DNA of 64,000 bases, from assembly GCF_000191065.1 (NCBI RefSeq), contig NZ_GL872283.1:62001-126000 (forward strand). The letters are read 5' to 3'. The translations under genes and the position numbers were made by a program. The notes under the pieces were generated by a model that was not told the DNA's origin, did no database searches, and worked only from the letters and a program-made list of their open reading frames with translations. The stretch's first letter is position 1. Each line of letters opens with the position of its first letter. Shown here in pieces: positions 1 to 8,099 of this stretch. The DNA is from Prevotella multiformis DSM 16608 (GTDB lineage Bacteria; Bacteroidota; Bacteroidia; Bacteroidales; Bacteroidaceae).

Positions 1-1
1 C

Positions 2-775
2 TATAAGGTGAACAAGCATTTTGGACTGACAGGTGATTTCACCTATATCGTTCAGCATCCGAAGTTCGAGGCTTTCTCTCCGGCGACACTCCCTAACACT
101 GACAAGATTTCTGTTCCTCTCGGGCGTGTAGGTTTCTATTACAACAATTCATGGATGAGCCTCACCTCTCTCTTCTCTTACATCTCAAAGACCAACAACA
201 ACTCTACGCTTAATCTTCAGCACGGAAGCGAGATTATGGCTGCACCACTTACTTATGACATACAGACCATCGGCTGGACTACCGACGTGGTTGCCCATCC
301 GGTAAAGGGGCTTGACGTTCACTTCCTCTTCACTTATCAGCGTCCTACATACAAGAAGTATGAAACTTCGGTTACCTTCGCTGATGGATATGTCGGCAGT
401 ATCAATGCTACTGGCAACATCGTAGCTGAAATTCCAAGAGTGCTCATCGAGTTTGACCCAAGTTACATGGTTACGAAGGACATCAAGTTGTGGACCAGCT
501 TCCGTTATTTCAGCAAGACCTACGCCAATATCAATGATGCCTACTATTTCAACGGACACTGGGAAACATTCGGAGGTGTGAACTGGCAGGTTAACAAGCG
601 ACTGGCTTTAGGCTGTACGGTAGTTAACTTCCTCAACCAGACAGGTGCCAAGGGTAGTATTGCCGGTGCAGAACTTATCACCAAGGATGAAGCCAAGAAC
701 ATCAAGAACCAGCTGATGACAGGTAGCTATCTCCGTCCTTTCACAGTTGAGTTCACCGCTTCTCTCAAGTTCTAA
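2..775 (+). CDS. TonB-dependent outer-membrane receptor, C-terminal part
   Basis: The reading frame is already open at the left edge, so only the last 258 or so residues are seen; the N-terminal plug lies outside the window. The protein alternates aromatic and polar residues in the way of outer-membrane beta strands (for example FYYNNSWMSLTSLFSYIS and LWTSFRYFSKTY) and ends in LKF, the aromatic C-terminus expected for barrel insertion. TonB-dependent receptors import oligosaccharides across the outer membrane. The next genes are a GH32 fructanase, a sugar permease and a fructokinase, so a fructan oligosaccharide is the likely cargo; this is inferred from context. A GTG at 8 is in frame but is internal, not a start. 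Confidence 0.72.
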   Translation, partial: YKVNKHFGLTGDFTYIVQHPKFEAFSPATLPNTDKISVPLGRVGFYYNNSWMSLTSLFSYISKTNNNSTLNLQHGSEIMAAPLTYDIQTIGWTTDVVAHPVKGLDVHFLFTYQRPTYKKYETSVTFADGYVGSINATGNIVAEIPRVLIEFDPSYMVTKDIKLWTSFRYFSKTYANINDAYYFNGHWETFGGVNWQVNKRLALGCTVVNFLNQTGAKGSIAGAELITKDEAKNIKNQLMTGSYLRPFTVEFTASLKF

Positions 776-813
776 GACGCTTAACTGCCTACGCTTCTGG
801 GTTATTCGGATTG

Positions 814-985
814 TTACCAGGTTTTGGTGACTTTGTTACCAAGCATTGGTAATACGTCTACAAAGCGTTTGTAATGCTTCTACAAAGCGTTTGTAATACG
901 TCTACAAAGCGTTTGTAATGCTTCTACAAAGCGTTTGTAATATGTGTACAAAGCGTTTGTAATATAGTTACCAGATGCTGGGAAT
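814..985. repeat. Array of eight 22-bp dyad repeats (array 1)
   Basis: Eight units start exactly 22 bp apart (814, 836, 858, 880, 902, 924, 946, 968). The five central ones carry TACAAA-GCG-TTTGTA, a perfect 6-bp inverted repeat with a 3-nt centre. The outer ones carry a different arm, for example TTACCAA-GCA-TTGGTAA at 836. Units 854-897 and 898-941 are identical, which indicates duplication of a 44-bp double unit. The array fills the gap between the receptor and the GH32 gene. It might bind a protein, end transcription, or be a slippage-prone repeat; no known family was recognised. Confidence 0.9.
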
Positions 986-1068
986 ATATGAATAATCAGT
1001 TGTTGGCAGGTGGATTGTTGACATCTTGCACTCAAGAATATATCAGAAATAAGAGTAAAATATTATCC

Positions 1069-1108
1069 GGCATGTTCCATAAGTTCCAAATTCTGACTGG
1101 AACATGCC
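1069..1108. promoter_or_regulatory. 11-bp inverted repeat just before the GH32 gene
   Basis: GGCATGTTCCA (1069-1079) is matched perfectly by TGGAACATGCC (1098-1108), with an 18-nt centre. The right arm ends 16 bp before the GH32 start codon. GTTCCA is repeated once more inside the centre (1083-1088). This could be an operator for a fructan-responsive regulator or a hairpin in the mRNA leader that affects translation. The symmetry is directly visible; the function is inferred. Confidence 0.6.
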
Positions 1109-1124
1109 ATAACTAAAAACAGCT

Positions 1125-3020
1125 ATGAACAGAAAGAATACTATCCTATGTGCTGCATTGACAGCCCTTACACTGTCAGCCACTGCACAGACAATGAAGA
1201 TTACACGTGCTGGTGATACCACCATCGTGAAGATTGAGAAGTCGCCACAGTATCTCATCCTTCCTGTTGAGGAGGAGAAGGACGAGGCGCAGGTGCTCCT
1301 CGACAATGGAAAGGTTACCGACACGTGGATGGATGTGCGGCTGGCACAAGGAAAAACCGATTATTACGTGCCTTTCAAGCTCAATAAAGGCAGGACTTCT
1401 GTCGTCAAGATTCTCAACCTGAAGGCGGATGCACTGGCACTTAGGAAGGGACAGATGAAACTTTCAAATGTCTGGGATGTGACCAATACCGATTTTTATC
1501 GCCCTTCTTACCACCACACACCTTCGTATGGATGGATGAATGACCCTAACGGTATGTTCTATAAGGATGGTGTCTATCACCTCTGTTATCAGTATAATCC
1601 CTACGGATCCAAGTGGGGTAACATGCACTGGGGGCATGCCATCAGCCGCGACCTTATCCATTGGAAAGAGGTTGAGCCGACAATTGCACGTGACCCGATG
1701 GGACATATCTTCTCGGGAAGTGCTGTTATCGATAAGGAGGGTACAGCGAAATACGGCAAGGATGCCATTGTTGCCCTTTATACATCAGCCAGTGACAAGA
1801 ACGGTCAGATACAGTGCATGGCATATAGTACCGATGGCGGTTACACCTTCCACAAGTATCCGGGGAATCCAGTCCTTACTCCTTTTGACGGGCTCAAGGA
1901 TTTCCGCGACCCGAAGGTGTTCTGGTATGCACCGCTGAAGAAGTGGTATATGATTGTTTCAGCCGACAAGGAGATGCGTTTCTATTCGTCACCTAACCTG
2001 CGGGATTGGACTTATATCAGTGCTTTCGGTCAGGGTTATGGCGCACAGCCTAACCAGTTTGAGTGCCCGGACTTCTTCCAGCTGCCTGTTGATGGAAACC
2101 CGAACAAGAAGAAATGGGTGATGATAGTCAACATAAATCCGGGCTGTCTCTTCGGCGGAAGTGCTACGGAATACTTCATCGGTGACTTCGATGGGAAGAA
2201 TTTTGTCTGCGATAGCAAGCCTTCTGTTGCCAAATTCCTCGATTATGGCAAGGATCATTACGCCACTGTAACCTTCTCTGGTGTCCAAGACCGTGTACTG
2301 GGTATTGCGTGGATGAGCAACTGGCAGTATGCCAACGTTACTCCTATCCGCCAGTATCGTGGTGCCAACACTCTCCCACGTGAGTTCAAACTCTTTACTG
2401 GCAAGGACGGACAGATTTATATGTCGTCCAATGTCGTACCCGAAGTTGCCGGACTGAGAAAGACTTTCAAACGTCTGCCTGACTTGGTCATCGCGCAGGG
2501 GAAGGATTCAAAAAATCTCTCCTCCAGCAAGGAGAATGCCTTTGAAATGGAGATGGACGTTGCTCCCGGTGATGCTGCCAAGACTGGTTTCATCCTCTAC
2601 AATGAAAAGGGTGAGAAGGTAAACATCTATTTTGATATGAAGGCTGGCAGGCTTGTCATGGACCGAACGGAGAGTGGTAGGACCAAATTCGGTGAGAAGG
2701 CTGAAGCCCATAAGATAGAAAAGGAATTCGACCTGCACGAACACCGTGAGATTAAGGAGCCGTTCCGCAAGTTGAATTCAGTCAATTATAAGAATGACTT
2801 TGCACTCGGCACATGGGCTCCGTTGAGTCTCTGCGACTCAAAGACCTATCATCTGGATGTCTTTGTTGACAAGTGTTCAATTGAAATCTTCGTCAATGGC
2901 GGTCGTATTGCAATGACTAATCTTGTGTTCCCGACGCAGCCATACACATCTGTCAAGTTCTACTCTGATGGCAACAAGGCCGCTTACAGGAATATAAAGG
3001 TGAGTGAGCTGAGGCTGTAA
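1125..3020 (+). CDS. GH32 fructanase (exo-inulinase/levanase type)
   Basis: Secreted glycoside hydrolase of family 32 that splits beta-fructosidic bonds in inulin, levan or sucrose-type substrates. A signal peptide covers about residues 1-21 (ends TLSATAQ). Residues 22 to about 115 form the extra N-terminal domain found in Bacteroidetes GH32 proteins (DUF4980-like). The catalytic five-bladed propeller follows with the three hallmark motifs: WMNDPNG with nucleophile Asp140, FRDP with Asp262, and ECPD with acid/base Glu313. A C-terminal beta sandwich runs from about 460 to 631. No lipobox is seen, so the product is probably periplasmic or exported. The receptor upstream and the permease and fructokinase downstream fit a fructan locus. 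Whether it prefers inulin or levan cannot be read from sequence. Confidence 0.95.
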   Translation: MNRKNTILCAALTALTLSATAQTMKITRAGDTTIVKIEKSPQYLILPVEEEKDEAQVLLDNGKVTDTWMDVRLAQGKTDYYVPFKLNKGRTSVVKILNLKADALALRKGQMKLSNVWDVTNTDFYRPSYHHTPSYGWMNDPNGMFYKDGVYHLCYQYNPYGSKWGNMHWGHAISRDLIHWKEVEPTIARDPMGHIFSGSAVIDKEGTAKYGKDAIVALYTSASDKNGQIQCMAYSTDGGYTFHKYPGNPVLTPFDGLKDFRDPKVFWYAPLKKWYMIVSADKEMRFYSSPNLRDWTYISAFGQGYGAQPNQFECPDFFQLPVDGNPNKKKWVMIVNINPGCLFGGSATEYFIGDFDGKNFVCDSKPSVAKFLDYGKDHYATVTFSGVQDRVLGIAWMSNWQYANVTPIRQYRGANTLPREFKLFTGKDGQIYMSSNVVPEVAGLRKTFKRLPDLVIAQGKDSKNLSSSKENAFEMEMDVAPGDAAKTGFILYNEKGEKVNIYFDMKAGRLVMDRTESGRTKFGEKAEAHKIEKEFDLHEHREIKEPFRKLNSVNYKNDFALGTWAPLSLCDSKTYHLDVFVDKCSIEIFVNGGRIAMTNLVFPTQPYTSVKFYSDGNKAAYRNIKVSELRL

Positions 3021-3274
3021 TTTGCTGATTTTCTGCTGCGTTGAGGCTTTGGTACTGTCGGGAAGATGACTATGGTCAACCTTGTCTTCCTCCCCAGTCC
3101 CTGCAACAAGATTCTTGCAAAGGGCTGTAATGGGAAGACTCGTGCAGTGAAGAGGTGAGTAACGCAGCATAAGGGAATGTAACATCTCGTTCATTTGTCG
3201 CAAGAAAATCCCTTTGGGAAACATTTGTTGCGATAAATGAACGGAAAGTAAAAGTCGATTTCACTGCTAAATCA

Positions 3275-3282
3275 TAACTTTG
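3275..3282 (+). promoter_or_regulatory. Promoter -7 box for the permease-fructokinase pair
   Basis: TAACTTTG matches the Bacteroidetes -7 consensus TAnnTTTG and lies 50 bp before the permease start. No clear TTTG -33 box is seen at the usual spacing. The remainder of the 311-bp gap 3021-3331 shows no gene or obvious terminator. Confidence 0.5.
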
Positions 3283-3331
3283 CAATCGAAATAAAGACAT
3301 TCATTTACGCAAAACTAAAAATTTAAAGATT

Positions 3332-4489
3332 ATGTCGAAAACCAATAAACTCACGCTGCTGCCCGTAATGCTTTGCTTCTTTGCAATGGGTTTTGTCGAT
3401 CTGGTGGGTATTGCTTCCAATTATGTGAAGAGCGACTTGCATCTGTCGGATTCCACAGCCAATGTCTTTCCGTCCCTTGTCTTCTTCTGGTTCCTCATCT
3501 TCTCCGTCCCGACGGGAATGCTGATGAACAAGATCGGACGCAAGAAGACGGTGCTGCTCAGCCTTGTCGTCACACTGCTCTCACTGCTCCTGCCCGTCTT
3601 CGGCGAGTCGTACGGACTGATGCTCGTGTCGTTCTCGCTGCTCGGCATCGGCAATGCACTGATGCAGACGTCGCTGAATCCGCTGGTTTCAACGGTGATG
3701 AAAGGCGGCAACCTCGCATCGACGCTTACCTTCGGACAGTTCGTGAAGGCGATAGCATCCTTCATGGCACCTTATCTTGCCATGTGGGGAGCACAGGCAA
3801 GCATTCCGGCTTTCGGCCTCGGGTGGCGTGTCCTCTTCCCCATCTACCTCGTCATCGGTGTCCTGGCCAGCCTCCTGCTTTTCTCTACCCCTATTGAGGA
3901 AGAACCCATAGAAGGCAAGGCGAGCTCGTTCTCGGAGTGTCTCAGCCTTCTGGGGAAGCCCATCGTCCTGCTGAGTTTTCTCGGTATCATGTGCCACGTG
4001 GGGATTGATGTCGGTACGAACACCACCGCTCCGAAGATTCTCATGGAGCGTCTCGGGATGACGCTGAATGACGCTGCTTTCGCCACTTCGCTCTATTTCA
4101 TCTTCCGTACCCTCGGCTGTCTGACGGGTTCTTTCTTCCTGCGCGTGATGAACAACAAGGTGTTCTTCATCATCTCCGTCACGATGATGGCGCTTTCCAT
4201 GATCGGCATGGCGGTAGGAACGTCGAAAGCAGTCCTCTTCGTGGCTATCGCCCTGGTCGGTTATGGCAACAGCAACGTCTTCTCGATGGTCTTCGCCCGT
4301 GCGTTGCAGAGTGTGCCGGAAAAGCAGAACGAGGTGAGCGGGCTGATGATCATGGGGCTCTTCGGCGGCACAGTCTTCCCGCTCCTCATGGGCTTTGCCA
4401 GCGATGCCATCGGACAGATCGGAGCTGTCATTGTAATGGCGGTCGGCGTATGCTACCTGTTTACGTACATTCCTAAAATGAACAAATAA
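3332..4489 (+). CDS. MFS sugar permease, probably for fructose
   Basis: Inner-membrane transporter of the major facilitator superfamily with about 12 hydrophobic segments over 385 residues. The MFS signature between helices 2 and 3 is visible as MNKIGRKKT (around residue 65), and there is a long central loop near residue 190 (PIEEEPIEGK). The overall pattern resembles the fucose/glucose-galactose proton-symporter group of Bacteroidetes. It lies 7 bp before fructokinase and shares its promoter, so it most likely imports the fructose released by the GH32 enzyme. Substrate assignment rests on this context. Confidence 0.85.
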   Translation: MSKTNKLTLLPVMLCFFAMGFVDLVGIASNYVKSDLHLSDSTANVFPSLVFFWFLIFSVPTGMLMNKIGRKKTVLLSLVVTLLSLLLPVFGESYGLMLVSFSLLGIGNALMQTSLNPLVSTVMKGGNLASTLTFGQFVKAIASFMAPYLAMWGAQASIPAFGLGWRVLFPIYLVIGVLASLLLFSTPIEEEPIEGKASSFSECLSLLGKPIVLLSFLGIMCHVGIDVGTNTTAPKILMERLGMTLNDAAFATSLYFIFRTLGCLTGSFFLRVMNNKVFFIISVTMMALSMIGMAVGTSKAVLFVAIALVGYGNSNVFSMVFARALQSVPEKQNEVSGLMIMGLFGGTVFPLLMGFASDAIGQIGAVIVMAVGVCYLFTYIPKMNK

Positions 4490-4496
4490 AGCCAAT

Positions 4497-5378
4497 ATGA
4501 AACAAGTAATCGTAGGCCTCGGAGAGGCATTGTGGGATTGTCTTCCGGAAGGAAAGAAGCTCGGCGGCGCACCTGCCAACTTCGCTTATCACGCCGGACA
4601 GTTCGGTCATGAGTCGCTTGCCATCAGTGCCGTCGGCAATGACGCACTCGGCAAGGAGACACTCGATGAATTCGACAAGAAAGGGGTACGCTACCTCATG
4701 CCCGAGGTAGATTATCAGACGGGTACCGTGCAGGTGGAACTCGACGGCGAGGGTGTCCCTACCTACGACATCAAAGAGGGCGTGGCCTGGGACAACATCC
4801 CCTTCACGCCCGAGATTGAAGAGGCGGCCCAGAACTGCCGTGCCTTGTGCTTCGGCTCTCTGGCACAGCGCAGCAGCGTGAGCCGGCAGACCATCCAGAA
4901 ATTCCTGGACGCTACGCCGAAGGACTGCCTGAAGATCTTCGACATCAACCTGCGCCAGAACTTCTATACGAAAGAGGTGATTACCCACTCGCTCCACCAG
5001 GCGGACATCCTCAAGATCAACGATGAGGAACTGGTGACAATCGGCCGGCTCTTCGGCTATCCGGGACTCGACATGGAGAACAAGTGCTGGCTGCTGCTGG
5101 GCAAGTACAACCTTGATATGCTCGTACTTACCTGCGGCGTGAACGGATCCTATGTCTTTGCTCCCAACTTGCAGTCTTATCAGGAAACCCCGAAGGTGGA
5201 GGTAGCCGATACCGTCGGGGCCGGCGACTCCTTCACGGGTGCCTTTGCATCCGCCATCCTCGCCGGCATGCCTATCCCTGAAGCTCACAAGCTGGCCGTA
5301 GAGGTGAGTGCCTACGTCTGCACGCAGAACGGCGCCATGCCGAAACTTCCCAGGGAACTGCTCGACAGGGTCAAGTAA
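4497..5378 (+). CDS. Fructokinase, PfkB family
   Basis: Cytosolic ATP-dependent sugar kinase of the ribokinase/PfkB fold, 293 residues, the normal length. It starts with VGLGEALWDCLP and the substrate-binding GGAPANFA motif (about residues 23-30). The C-terminal signature DTVGAGDSFTGAF contains the catalytic base Asp244 and the anion hole. The GGAPANFAYH context is typical of fructokinases rather than ribokinases. It is transcribed with the MFS permease (7-bp gap) and would turn imported fructose into fructose-6-phosphate or fructose-1-phosphate. A strong hairpin 100 bp downstream ends the unit. Confidence 0.93.
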   Translation: MKQVIVGLGEALWDCLPEGKKLGGAPANFAYHAGQFGHESLAISAVGNDALGKETLDEFDKKGVRYLMPEVDYQTGTVQVELDGEGVPTYDIKEGVAWDNIPFTPEIEEAAQNCRALCFGSLAQRSSVSRQTIQKFLDATPKDCLKIFDINLRQNFYTKEVITHSLHQADILKINDEELVTIGRLFGYPGLDMENKCWLLLGKYNLDMLVLTCGVNGSYVFAPNLQSYQETPKVEVADTVGAGDSFTGAFASAILAGMPIPEAHKLAVEVSAYVCTQNGAMPKLPRELLDRVK

Positions 5379-5480
5379 GGAAGCCGGCCGCCGCGTACGG
5401 ATTTTTCCCAAAGGGGTAACAACAACACAGACAATACCGGCAGATATCGGGTAAAAGATGTTTCAGGATAGACATGGACG

Positions 5481-5532
5481 GCCCGGACTGACAGCGGAAG
5501 GGACTCCCTTCCAACGCTCAGCCCGGGCTTTT
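5481..5532 (+). terminator. Terminator after fructokinase
   Basis: A long imperfect hairpin, GCCCGG pairing with CCGGGC outside and GAAGGG with CCCTTC inside, is followed by TTTT. It closes the permease-fructokinase operon. The stretch from here to 5828 holds only small unsupported reading frames; no gene is seen. Confidence 0.8.
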
Positions 5533-5828
5533 CCGTGTACTGTCAGACCTCCGTCCTCCCACAGCCCCACACCTCCCTGATTGAAGAAGAAAGATCCCAT
5601 CACGCCTGTCCTGTGATTCCGAAACAGCAATGTGCAGCGGGAGGCGGGAGTATTTTCCCATCGGTCAGGGAAGATCGGATGCAGAATGGGAAACCGTCAG
5701 AAGCCTTCCTTTGAATTGTAAGGATAAATTACCAGCCGTTACAGGGAAAGGACCGGGACAATGCCGCCATGCCGCCATCCGGCGAGGACGACTGCGGAGC
5801 AAGAGGAAACAGAGTTTAAGGTGATTCA

Positions 5829-5975
5829 CAAATCACTAACAGTCAAGCACATACAACTCTCTTTCCAAAAGGTGCCCGATTACGCCCCAAACAGGCGTTA
5901 GTTGCCATGCAGACAAGCACCCCTTAGAACGCTGACGGGCGTTGATTGGAAGTCAGGCAAGGGTCGGTTAGAAGA
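5829..5975. repeat. Dispersed intergenic repeat, degenerate copy
   Basis: About 147 bp that align with 19985-20150. Shared blocks in the same order are CAAATCACT, AAAAGGTGCC, GGCGTTAGTTG, ACGGGCGTT and CGGTT. In this copy the central palindrome of the other copy has decayed (GGCGTTAGTTG is present, the opposing arm is not). The bases between 5976 and 6138 show nothing else. Confidence 0.7.
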
Positions 5976-6138
5976 TGACCCCACATCCCTTGCCTTTGAA
6001 CGGGTACGGAAACGAGGGGAAACAGACGGTCATCAGTACGTGGATTGTAAAATTATTTCGTTTCAACGGATGATCCGACAGCCGGATTCCCGCATTCAAA
6101 CCGGGGACACAGGAAGCCACCCTTTACCGGGAAAAGAA

Positions 6139-6186
6139 AAGGTGCATCCGACATTCCGGTGACAGGCGGAATGTCGGATGCACCTT
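6139..6186 (-). terminator. Terminator of the lactonase-like gene
   Basis: Two perfect 20-bp arms (6139-6158 and 6167-6186) enclose an 8-nt loop. Read on the minus strand the hairpin runs into TTCTTTTC, a T-rich tail, 40 bp past the stop of the lactonase-like gene. Confidence 0.9.
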
Positions 6187-6225
6187 CAGCGGGCTCCGCC
6201 ACTGCGGCGGCCGTCTCTCTTCCCG

Positions 6226-7323
6226 TCAGCTTGCCGGGCAGAACTGTATGCACACCGGACGGGGCAGCTGTATGTCCTGACGGGTATCGCGCAGCTGTCC
6301 GGTGGACTTATCGCGGCTGAACACCTGTATCTTGTCGGCATCCCGACAGGCTACAAGCAGGTATTTTCCGTTGGGCGTGATCGTGAAGCTGCGGGGGTGG
6401 CTGCCTGTACGGCACTTCCCTATCCTGACGAGCTTCCCGCCCGCTTCTACCCTGAAGAGGGTGATGCCCTCCGCCTTCAGGCGTGTGCTGGCATAGACGA
6501 AACGGCCGTCAGGGCTGACGTGGATGTCCGCCCCGCCCCGTGCATGGGCATCGTCGGCAAGGATGGTCTGCGTAGCTTTCAGTTCGCCCTTGGCATAGTC
6601 GAAGACCGTGATGTAGCCCGAGAGTTCGCTCATGAGGTAAGCATGCCTGCCGTCGGGCGAGAAGACGAGATGGCGCGGCCCTGAGCCTCGTTTCACGTGC
6701 GTGGCAATGCCGTACGGCGAGAGCGTCCCCTTCGCCTTGTCGTATCTGAACGTGAGAATCTGGTCGGCGCTGAAATCCGTTGCCAGCACGAATCCGTCGG
6801 GGGCAAAGCGCACGCAGTGGATGTGCGGAACATTCTGCCGTGTACGGTCAGGGCCGCCTTTATAGCCGGCAAACTGTTTCGTCATCTTTCCCAGGGTCCC
6901 GTTCCGCAGGACGGGGAAGACGGAGAGGCTGCCGCCGGAGTAGTTGGCGGTAAGCGCCACCTTCCCGTCTGTCGCCACATAGCAGGGATCCTTGCCATGG
7001 GTCAGCTGGGAATTCATAAACGACATGTTGCCCGTCACCGGGTCAAAGGCGATGCTGTTGAGCGTCGCCGTCGCATCGTTGTTCTCGCTGACGGCATACA
7101 GATGCCGTCCGTCACGGGCGAAGGCGAGGTAAGACGGATTCTTCACTTCCAGCGTACTGCGCAGTGCGGCGACACCGGTAGTCTGGTTGAAACTGAAGGA
7201 GTAGAGCCCTTCGCTCCCGGTTCCGGTATAAGTCCCGACAACCATGTCCAGGTCGTTCCCGGCCATGCTGAATGTCGGCAGGGCCGTGGCAATCATGCCT
7301 AAAACAAGTGTTTTTGCTTTCAT
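6226..7323 (-). CDS. Secreted lactonase-like beta-propeller (6-phosphogluconolactonase family)
   Basis: A 365-residue seven-bladed propeller of the lactonase family (YbhE/Pgl type, PF10282). The start is followed by a signal peptide (ends PTFSMA, residue 21), so the protein acts in the periplasm or outside, unlike classical cytosolic Pgl. Blade repeats of the type FSPDGRHAYL, VSPDGRFVYAS and ITPNGKYLLVA are clear at about residues 220, 270 and 315. Family conserved residues include GTYT near the start and HPRSF near the end. The family name suggests hydrolysis of a sugar lactone, but exported members have no firmly known substrate. It stands alone between its own promoter and a strong terminator. 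Confidence 0.85.
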   Translation of the reverse strand: MKAKTLVLGMIATALPTFSMAGNDLDMVVGTYTGTGSEGLYSFSFNQTTGVAALRSTLEVKNPSYLAFARDGRHLYAVSENNDATATLNSIAFDPVTGNMSFMNSQLTHGKDPCYVATDGKVALTANYSGGSLSVFPVLRNGTLGKMTKQFAGYKGGPDRTRQNVPHIHCVRFAPDGFVLATDFSADQILTFRYDKAKGTLSPYGIATHVKRGSGPRHLVFSPDGRHAYLMSELSGYITVFDYAKGELKATQTILADDAHARGGADIHVSPDGRFVYASTRLKAEGITLFRVEAGGKLVRIGKCRTGSHPRSFTITPNGKYLLVACRDADKIQVFSRDKSTGQLRDTRQDIQLPRPVCIQFCPAS

Positions 7324-7399
7324 TGGATGGGTTTGATTGATTGTTTTGAATGTTCATTTCCGCTGACCCGAAGACGGATCTTCTCCTGTCACGCTCCTG

Positions 7400-7407
7400 C
7401 AAAAGTA
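7400..7407 (-). promoter_or_regulatory. Promoter -7 box for the lactonase-like gene
   Basis: On the minus strand TACTTTTG fits TAnnTTTG and would give a leader of about 70 nt before the start at 7323. Confidence 0.5.
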
Positions 7408-7574
7408 AAGAAAAAGATGTGAACCTGTTCTGTTTTTTACTTTTCTTTGTCTTCAATGACACTGTTTAAGGCAGATTCGGAAAATCCACCAGCCGGATTC
7501 CCGCCAGAAACATCGACCGCCGCACGGTACCGTCACGCCCATGCGAACCACGGCTCCTTGCGGCCCTGACAATC

Positions 7575-7692
7575 GAAAAAGGCTCCGCATCCCTGCGAAG
7601 CCTTTCGTTTAACATCAGACTTGCTCACGCAAGCCGTGTGTTCTTGTACTAACTCAAATAATTAACTTTAATAACGACTATTTTTCTATTTG
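7575..7692 (-). ncRNA. Candidate small RNA with GUGA hairpin and terminator
   Basis: A complete transcription unit without a gene is visible on the minus strand. A TATCTTTG box (7699-7706) is followed by an A/T-rich stretch, then a 7-bp stem GGCTTGC/GCAAGTC closed by a GTGA tetraloop (7618-7635). A 12-bp terminator stem AAAGGCT...AGCCTTT with a GGGA loop follows (7577-7606), ending in TTTTTCG. The predicted RNA is about 118 nt. It lies 250 bp upstream of the lactonase-like gene, so it could also be a terminated leader of that gene. The stretch before the trailer of the sigma operon at 20.6 kb has a similar GTGA-capped stem. Confidence 0.55.
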
Positions 7693-7698
7693 ACAGGG

Positions 7699-7706
7699 CA
7701 AAGATA
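7699..7706 (-). promoter_or_regulatory. Promoter -7 box for the candidate small RNA
   Basis: TATCTTTG on the minus strand is a good match to TAnnTTTG. No clear TTTG is found at the -33 position. Confidence 0.5.
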
Positions 7707-7924
7707 CAAAAAAAGTGCAGAATAGAATGTAAAATATCCTATAATTAACGGTGCTTTTAGACTTTATAACAGACGCACGGCATTCATATTCAATTATCGG
7801 CCATTTCTCTACACGGCACGGGGATTGTAAGACCTGTCCGGCGCATGGCCGGCTGGAACCGGGCCGGCAGACACCCTGAAACGGTATAGAAATCAGGGAT
7901 TAAGGCCAATTTTAAACGGTTTTA

Positions 7925-7956
7925 TTTGCTCATCTCAAAATCTTGCCGTACCTTTG
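7925..7956 (+). promoter_or_regulatory. Promoter of the DEAD-box helicase gene
   Basis: TTTG at 7925-7928 and TACCTTTG at 7949-7956, separated by 20 bp, form a complete Bacteroidetes promoter. Transcription should start near 7963, giving a leader of about 137 nt. Confidence 0.8.
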
Positions 7957-7966
7957 CACGCCGATA

Positions 7967-8064
7967 AAGGTAAATATGCCACCTGAGAGTCTGCGTGCTG
8001 ACTGATGGAAGCCAGTCACAGGCGAGTGTCTTTCTGTGGGTTCGTTTGGTGGCGCACTTACCTT
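7967..8064 (+). promoter_or_regulatory. Structured mRNA leader of the DEAD-box helicase
   Basis: A long-range stem closes almost the whole leader: AAGGTAA (7967-7973) pairs with TTACCTT (8058-8064). After a symmetric 4-nt internal loop, GCCACC (7978-7983) pairs with GGTGGC (8048-8053). Inside are a TGACTG/CAGTCA hairpin and a CACAG/CTGTG hairpin that overlap slightly. The element starts within a few bases of the predicted transcript start and ends 35 nt before the TTG start codon. This looks like a cis-regulatory RNA, perhaps temperature- or helicase-responsive; I do not recognise the family. Confidence 0.65.
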
Positions 8065-8099
8065 ATTATATTAGGATAATAAATCATAAACAAACGAAT

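Noticed and set aside
814-985. CRISPR array
   Set aside because: Units are contiguous 22-bp repeats with no unique spacers, and no cas gene is present.
4473-5411. Long minus-strand frame opposite fructokinase
   Set aside because: An antisense frame created by G+C-rich third positions; similar ones occur opposite ruvB, speA, the helicase and lepB.
5630-5824. Small frames in the gap after fructokinase
   Set aside because: Arg/Gly-rich, no start context, and the region is a mixture of terminator and decayed repeat.
7984-7995. TPP riboswitch, suggested by CTGAGAG in the helicase leader
   Set aside because: The remaining conserved TPP blocks are absent and the gene is unrelated to thiamine.
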